Assembly: GCA_041740995.1 (NCBI GenBank)
Contig: JBGSKY010000124.1
Location: forward strand, 1-18,780
Reading direction: 5' to 3'
From: JBGSKY01 sp041740995
GTDB taxonomy: Bacteria; Planctomycetota; Planctomycetia; Pirellulales; Pirellulaceae
Length of the DNA stretch: 18,780 nucleotides
Shown here: positions 14,893 through 18,780 of the stretch, piece after piece
How positions within the stretch are numbered: the first letter of the stretch is position 1
Layout: each line of letters starts with the position of its first letter
The notes under the pieces: model-generated
The model's input: only the letters and a program-made list of their open reading frames with translations
Told to the model about the DNA's origin: nothing
Database searches by the model: none
Program-made: the position numbers and the translations under genes

Positions 14893-16125
14893 ATGAAATA
14901 CTCAATTAAAAAGCTAGCGATATCATGCTCGCTTGCATCGACCCTAGCAATAACACCTAACTTGCTGGGCGGTCCTCTAAAGTCGTCTTGCGATTCGTGT
15001 GATGGGTACGTCATACCGAACGCCCCAACATACAATCCAAGTCAACCGGCACCGACACCAGCATACTCTGATTCTAGCTCAGACTTTCCCTCGGATTACT
15101 TGCCACAAACCTCTGCGAGCTCGCCGTCTGATAGCGTTTTTCAGTCGCAGCCAAGCTCAAGTGGTCCCAACAATTTCGGCAGCAGCACGCCGTCGAACGC
15201 CGGTGGTAACTTGCGGGGATTGTCCTTTAGCGGAACCAGCTCTTCCGGCGATATGTTCGTCGGGCTTTCACCAAGCTCCTACATTGACAACGCGATTGTT
15301 GGCAATCAAGTCCGGTTGCGATTTGACAGCGCCTACGATAATCCACTGCCTGACCGAGGCGAATTTTTCTACGGGCAATGCGGTTGCTTTGGCGGCGGCG
15401 CACCTGGACCAGTATTAATTGAGCGTTCGGTCGACTATCAAGAGTTTATGCCGTATGTCGAGCGGAAGTTGACCAGCAATTTTTCTGCGTTTATCGAAAC
15501 GCCAATTCGACTGATTAATCCAGTAGTTAACGACAACACTGCCGGATTTGGAGATATGCGAGTTGGCTTTAAGCGAGCGCTCTACAAGGATCGTCACAAC
15601 TACTTGACTGGCCAATTCAAAATTTACATTCCAACCGGTGATACAGATCGCGGACTTGGAACGGGACACGTAAGTCTTGAGCCAACGCTATTGTTCTTTC
15701 AACAGCGAACCGATCGTCTGTCGTTGATGGGTGAGTTTGGCGTATGGATTCCGATTTCCGATACTCAAGTTGCTGGACTTGGCAATTTCGCTGGGCCAAT
15801 TTTACGCTACGGCTTGGGGGCTGGTTACGATATTTGGGTTGGCGATACGTGCAAGCAACGGCGTCGGTTGACGGGCGTCTTTGAGACTGTCGGCTGGACG
15901 TTGACTGATGGGCTTGCTTTTGACGGCGATGCGTTCTTGAACAGCAATCAAACTGATGCTTTGCCGTTCGTAAAAGACGCCGCGGGTGACACGATTGTTA
16001 ACGTCAAAATGGGAGCACGTTACACAGTAGGTGCTCAAAGCATCGCGGCCAGCTACGGTCGGGCTGTTACCGGAGACGTTTGGTACAAGGACATATTCCG
16101 AGTCGAGTATCGCTATCTGTACTAA
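14893..16125 (+). CDS. Exported outer-membrane beta-barrel protein with Ser/Pro-rich linker
   Basis: This 410-residue protein is predicted to be exported by a signal peptide (MKYSIKKLAISCSLASTLAI). A short cysteine pair follows (CDSC, Cys33 and Cys36), then a low-complexity Ser/Pro/Gly/Asn linker at about 41-110. Residues 118-410 show alternating amphipathic strands typical of a beta-barrel: VRLRFDSAY, EFMPYVERKL, FSAFIETPIRL, FGDMRVGFKRAL, YLTGQFKIYIPTG, VSLEPTLLFFQ. It ends in an aromatic-rich VEYRYLY, like an outer-membrane C-terminal signature. It resembles planctomycete relatives of the phenol-pathway MetA / transporter-like family, but no substrate can be named. It has the clearest Shine-Dalgarno in the window (AAGGA, 9-base spacing), which suggests strong expression and fixes the start. 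Confidence 0.82.
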   Translation: MKYSIKKLAISCSLASTLAITPNLLGGPLKSSCDSCDGYVIPNAPTYNPSQPAPTPAYSDSSSDFPSDYLPQTSASSPSDSVFQSQPSSSGPNNFGSSTPSNAGGNLRGLSFSGTSSSGDMFVGLSPSSYIDNAIVGNQVRLRFDSAYDNPLPDRGEFFYGQCGCFGGGAPGPVLIERSVDYQEFMPYVERKLTSNFSAFIETPIRLINPVVNDNTAGFGDMRVGFKRALYKDRHNYLTGQFKIYIPTGDTDRGLGTGHVSLEPTLLFFQQRTDRLSLMGEFGVWIPISDTQVAGLGNFAGPILRYGLGAGYDIWVGDTCKQRRRLTGVFETVGWTLTDGLAFDGDAFLNSNQTDALPFVKDAAGDTIVNVKMGARYTVGAQSIAASYGRAVTGDVWYKDIFRVEYRYLY

Positions 16126-16131
16126 TGAAGT

Positions 16132-16193
16132 AGCATCCCTGAGGATGCTTAGTGCAAGACCTACCCCATCAGCGTGTTTCTGGTGGCGGTAGG
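16132..16193. terminator. Tandem hairpins between convergent genes
   Basis: AGCATCC (16132-16138) and GGATGCT (16143-16149) form a 7-bp stem with a CTGA loop, 6 bases after the beta-barrel stop. A second, longer hairpin spans 16160-16193: CCTACC pairs with GGTAGG, with an inner CATCAG/CTGGTG stem containing one G:T pair. The position between two convergent stops suggests bidirectional termination. T tracts are poor, so factor-dependent ends or REP elements are alternatives. Confidence 0.5.
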
Positions 16194-16209
16194 AGCCGGC
16201 TTATTTTCG

Positions 16210-18780
16210 CTATGGCTTAGAATCGATCGTTCCTGCGAGTACGAGTTCGTTAAGCGCATCAGGCAATTGATACTCGTAGCTCATCGATTCTCGATAGCGC
16301 CCTTTCAGAGTCGTAAACTCCTGCTTTAGCTCGTTTTCGACTTGTTGCAAACGCCGACCTTTTGGAACAGCATTTTGTAATGCAGAGATCAGCGTTGCGT
16401 CACCGGGTACCTCGCTACCTGGAAGCCACGCGAATCGCAGCAAAGCGGCGGTCGGCGCGAAATATAAATCTGCCGGATCACGATTGATAGCAAGGGCCTT
16501 TTCGCCAGCCAATTGCGGTTCGCGAGCAACGTCGAGAAGCAGAACATGAGCACCTTGTGAACGAGCGATGATGTCCGTCAACCGTGAACTGCTGATCGCG
16601 AGTTTTTCGAGCAGCAACTTGCTGCGAAGTACGTCGGCTAGTTCCACATCGGCAGCCTGACGTGTTGTCAGAAAGAACTGCCCATCGCGGCGAATTTGTT
16701 CACCGCCGCGATAGTAAACCATGACAACGTCAGTTGCCGGATCTTTGCCCTGATATTGGCGAATATTGCCTTGGATGATTTCTAAAAGCGGCCAGATTTT
16801 TTCGCGTGGAATCACCGATCCAGTGTACGGTCCATATCCCAAGCATTGGATGAAAGCGGGCGCCTGAAAGCTGAACTGCTTACCCACCTGACGCAAGCCC
16901 GAGCCACCAAAGGAGTTGATCGCCTCTTGAATAAGTTGTTGCTCGTCCGACGGCTTCACGCCAACGCCGATGATCGCGAGGTGCAAGCGTTGTCGGTGAA
17001 CCTCGGGTGAGTCACATTGCAGCCTGTAATCGCGTTTGCCTGATATTGCTTCTGCGATATCTGGTAAGCTTAGCGAAATCAGATTGTCTTGCTTCCAAAG
17101 TCGAAGTTCCACTTTGAACGATTGCCGATTGCGATCATCAATTTTTCCTAGTTTGACTTGCTGCTGAAATCCGTTGAGTGACAATTGCAATAGCCTAGCA
17201 GCATCAGTTGTCGCCAGTCGTTGATTCCATTGCACGTAACCGGCGAGCTGTACGACGGAGCTCAGTGCTGCTTGTTCAAAGGTAAAACGTCCGTCGTCGC
17301 GGATGGTCTGAACGAACTTATTGGGCAACGCTGATTCCACGAAGCCTTCGATAGATACGACCACTGGATTTGGAACGTAAGAAATATTCAGTTCCGTTGT
17401 TGATAGCCCATCAGCATTTTCAGCCACCAATTGCAAACTGTTTATGCCGGGTCGGAGCTCAATTTCCGGTGTGGCCCTGATGCGTGAAGTCTTCGCATCA
17501 GTGATTGCAAGACTTGCAATTTGCAGTCGTCGCCCATCATGCCACAACTCGACCCGTTTGAGCGGCGAATCTCCAGATACCGCGAGATCCACGCTGACAA
17601 ACTCGTTGGATGCTGGCGAGTTGTCCGAGGGACTAAGGAACGCAACCCGTGGCGGTCTAGCCGGATTCTTAAACAAAGGCATTTGGAACGAGGTAAAACT
17701 CGGGCCGTTTGCACCTCTTGCATAAATTGCAATCGGCAACTTTGATCGGTCTGCTTGCACAGAAACCTCGAACAACCTTGCGGTAAATTTCTGGCCGGTT
17801 TGTTCAACCGTCCACTGATCGACAGGAATTTCGCGTTGATCGACAAAAATCTTTTCTATATTTGTGGCACAGCGACCGAGAATCGTAATCGGAAATGCAA
17901 GCTGTTGGGTTTCATTCGGAACGATGACTTCGTCAATCATTGCACGCGGTCGATAGCCGACGACAATTGGCAAGGTTTGCTGTTGGCTGCCCGTATCATT
18001 TTCCAAGTGCAGTACTATTGAATTGTCGCCCAACTGCAACGGCACGCTCATCAGAATTGACCGGCTTTGTTGGTCAATGTCGGGTAGATCGTCCAAGCGT
18101 ATTCCATTGCGCGTTACAAAAGCGGTGAATGGATAACGATCCATCTGTTCGTCGAATCGATAAACCATTTCAGTTTGCGGCAATTCGAGAAGATCTTCGA
18201 ACTGCTGTCCGTTGATCGGCAGCGTTAACTCGGAAATTGGTATCGTAACGCGATAAAAAATCCGGAGTGATCGTTGCGTTGTAGCACCGGCAATCGTCGT
18301 CGCAACAATTTTGAGTATGTTTGTTCCTGGTGTTAGATTGATCTCTTTTTCTAGCTGAAATTTGGTGTCAGTCGCGGCTGCGAATTCGAACGGTGTTTCT
18401 TCGTTGACTGACAACGATTGCAATGGCTCAGTAGCGGTGAATGCAACTTTGAATTGAAGTTTTTCTTCGGTGACGATCAACTCTTCGGCATCATTGAGTT
18501 CGTTTTGATTAGCCAAAATCTCGCTGCTAGTTTTGGATGCCATTGATTCCAAGACGATCGTTGGTCGCGTTTCATCCAGCGGAATTCGTTCGACCGCCGC
18601 GAGTAACTTCCGCGTTTCAATTTCTTGCGTTTCCGGTGTGGCGTTGAGGTTCGCGACCTCTAAACGAAACTGATTGCGACCCAAAGCAAGGTCGGCCTCC
18701 CATGTCAGCGATTGTTTTTCATTCACTGTCCAGGCCTTCACAAGCAAATCGACGTTTTCATTGGTTGATTGATATAAATT
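16210..18780 (-). CDS. Ig-like multidomain protein with C-terminal caspase-fold domain, 5' partial
   Basis: The frame stays open past the right edge, so the N-terminus is missing; the first start-like codon inside is a TTG at 18747, and residues are numbered from there. Residues about 1-580 are all-beta, with repeated Ig-like signatures such as PGTNILKIVATTIAG, LGDNSIVLHLEND and PGINSLQLVAENADG. Residues about 585-845 follow the caspase p20 (peptidase C14) plan: a first strand LHLAIIGVG, a helix LIQEAINSFG, DVVMVYYRGGEQ in place of the usual YFSGHG, FFLTT, and HVLLLDVAREP in place of a D-x-C-R-S-G-like strand. The catalytic His position is Gly682 and the Cys position Ala741, so it should not cleave. 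Larger planctomycete caspase proteins often carry N-terminal WD40 repeats; that is a guess here. Confidence 0.75.
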   Translation of the reverse strand, partial: NLYQSTNENVDLLVKAWTVNEKQSLTWEADLALGRNQFRLEVANLNATPETQEIETRKLLAAVERIPLDETRPTIVLESMASKTSSEILANQNELNDAEELIVTEEKLQFKVAFTATEPLQSLSVNEETPFEFAAATDTKFQLEKEINLTPGTNILKIVATTIAGATTQRSLRIFYRVTIPISELTLPINGQQFEDLLELPQTEMVYRFDEQMDRYPFTAFVTRNGIRLDDLPDIDQQSRSILMSVPLQLGDNSIVLHLENDTGSQQQTLPIVVGYRPRAMIDEVIVPNETQQLAFPITILGRCATNIEKIFVDQREIPVDQWTVEQTGQKFTARLFEVSVQADRSKLPIAIYARGANGPSFTSFQMPLFKNPARPPRVAFLSPSDNSPASNEFVSVDLAVSGDSPLKRVELWHDGRRLQIASLAITDAKTSRIRATPEIELRPGINSLQLVAENADGLSTTELNISYVPNPVVVSIEGFVESALPNKFVQTIRDDGRFTFEQAALSSVVQLAGYVQWNQRLATTDAARLLQLSLNGFQQQVKLGKIDDRNRQSFKVELRLWKQDNLISLSLPDIAEAISGKRDYRLQCDSPEVHRQRLHLAIIGVGVKPSDEQQLIQEAINSFGGSGLRQVGKQFSFQAPAFIQCLGYGPYTGSVIPREKIWPLLEIIQGNIRQYQGKDPATDVVMVYYRGGEQIRRDGQFFLTTRQAADVELADVLRSKLLLEKLAISSSRLTDIIARSQGAHVLLLDVAREPQLAGEKALAINRDPADLYFAPTAALLRFAWLPGSEVPGDATLISALQNAVPKGRRLQQVENELKQEFTTLKGRYRESMSYEYQLPDALNELVLAGTIDSKP

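Overview
The window reads as a chromosomal segment of a planctomycete, most likely from the Pirellulales. The clues are large exported proteins with DUF11 or Ig-like domains, a flagellar-P-ring-like lipoprotein with HEAT repeats and no other flagellar gene nearby, a caspase-fold protein, a Ser/Pro-rich exported beta-barrel protein, mostly weak Shine-Dalgarno sequences, and intergenic DNA full of small palindromes. Base composition looks balanced by eye (not computed). There is no sign of a prophage, CRISPR array, tRNA or rRNA.

Left part (2-5175, plus strand): the 3' part of an FKBP-type prolyl isomerase gene; ispE (non-mevalonate isoprenoid synthesis); a SpoVG-family protein whose core is interrupted by a four-cysteine zinc ribbon; and the DExH helicase HrpB. 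The ispE, spoVG and hrpB genes are closely spaced (37 and 72 bases) and may be co-transcribed. ispE lying near spoVG recalls the Bacillus arrangement.

Middle part (5184-9549): an exported FAD-dependent oxidoreductase on the minus strand, converging with hrpB 8 bases away. A roughly 450-base divergent gap follows, then malQ (4-alpha-glucanotransferase) with its full catalytic triad, and a small four- to five-helix membrane protein of unknown role.

Right part (9590-18780), mostly envelope genes: a two-gene minus-strand operon, linked by a TGATG stop/start overlap, encodes a membrane-anchored four-repeat DUF11 protein and a FlgI-like/HEAT lipoprotein. Upstream lies an 858-base gene-free region with a 70-bp MITE-like element flanked by TTA and at least six other short hairpins. 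Then comes an exported beta-barrel protein with a long disordered linker, converging on a large 5'-truncated minus-strand gene with Ig-like domains and a C-terminal caspase-fold domain that lacks both catalytic residues.

The best leads are the zinc-ribbon-split SpoVG, the pseudo-caspase, the coupled DUF11/FlgI-like pair and the palindrome-rich intergenic island. Every family assignment was made by reading motifs; no search was run.
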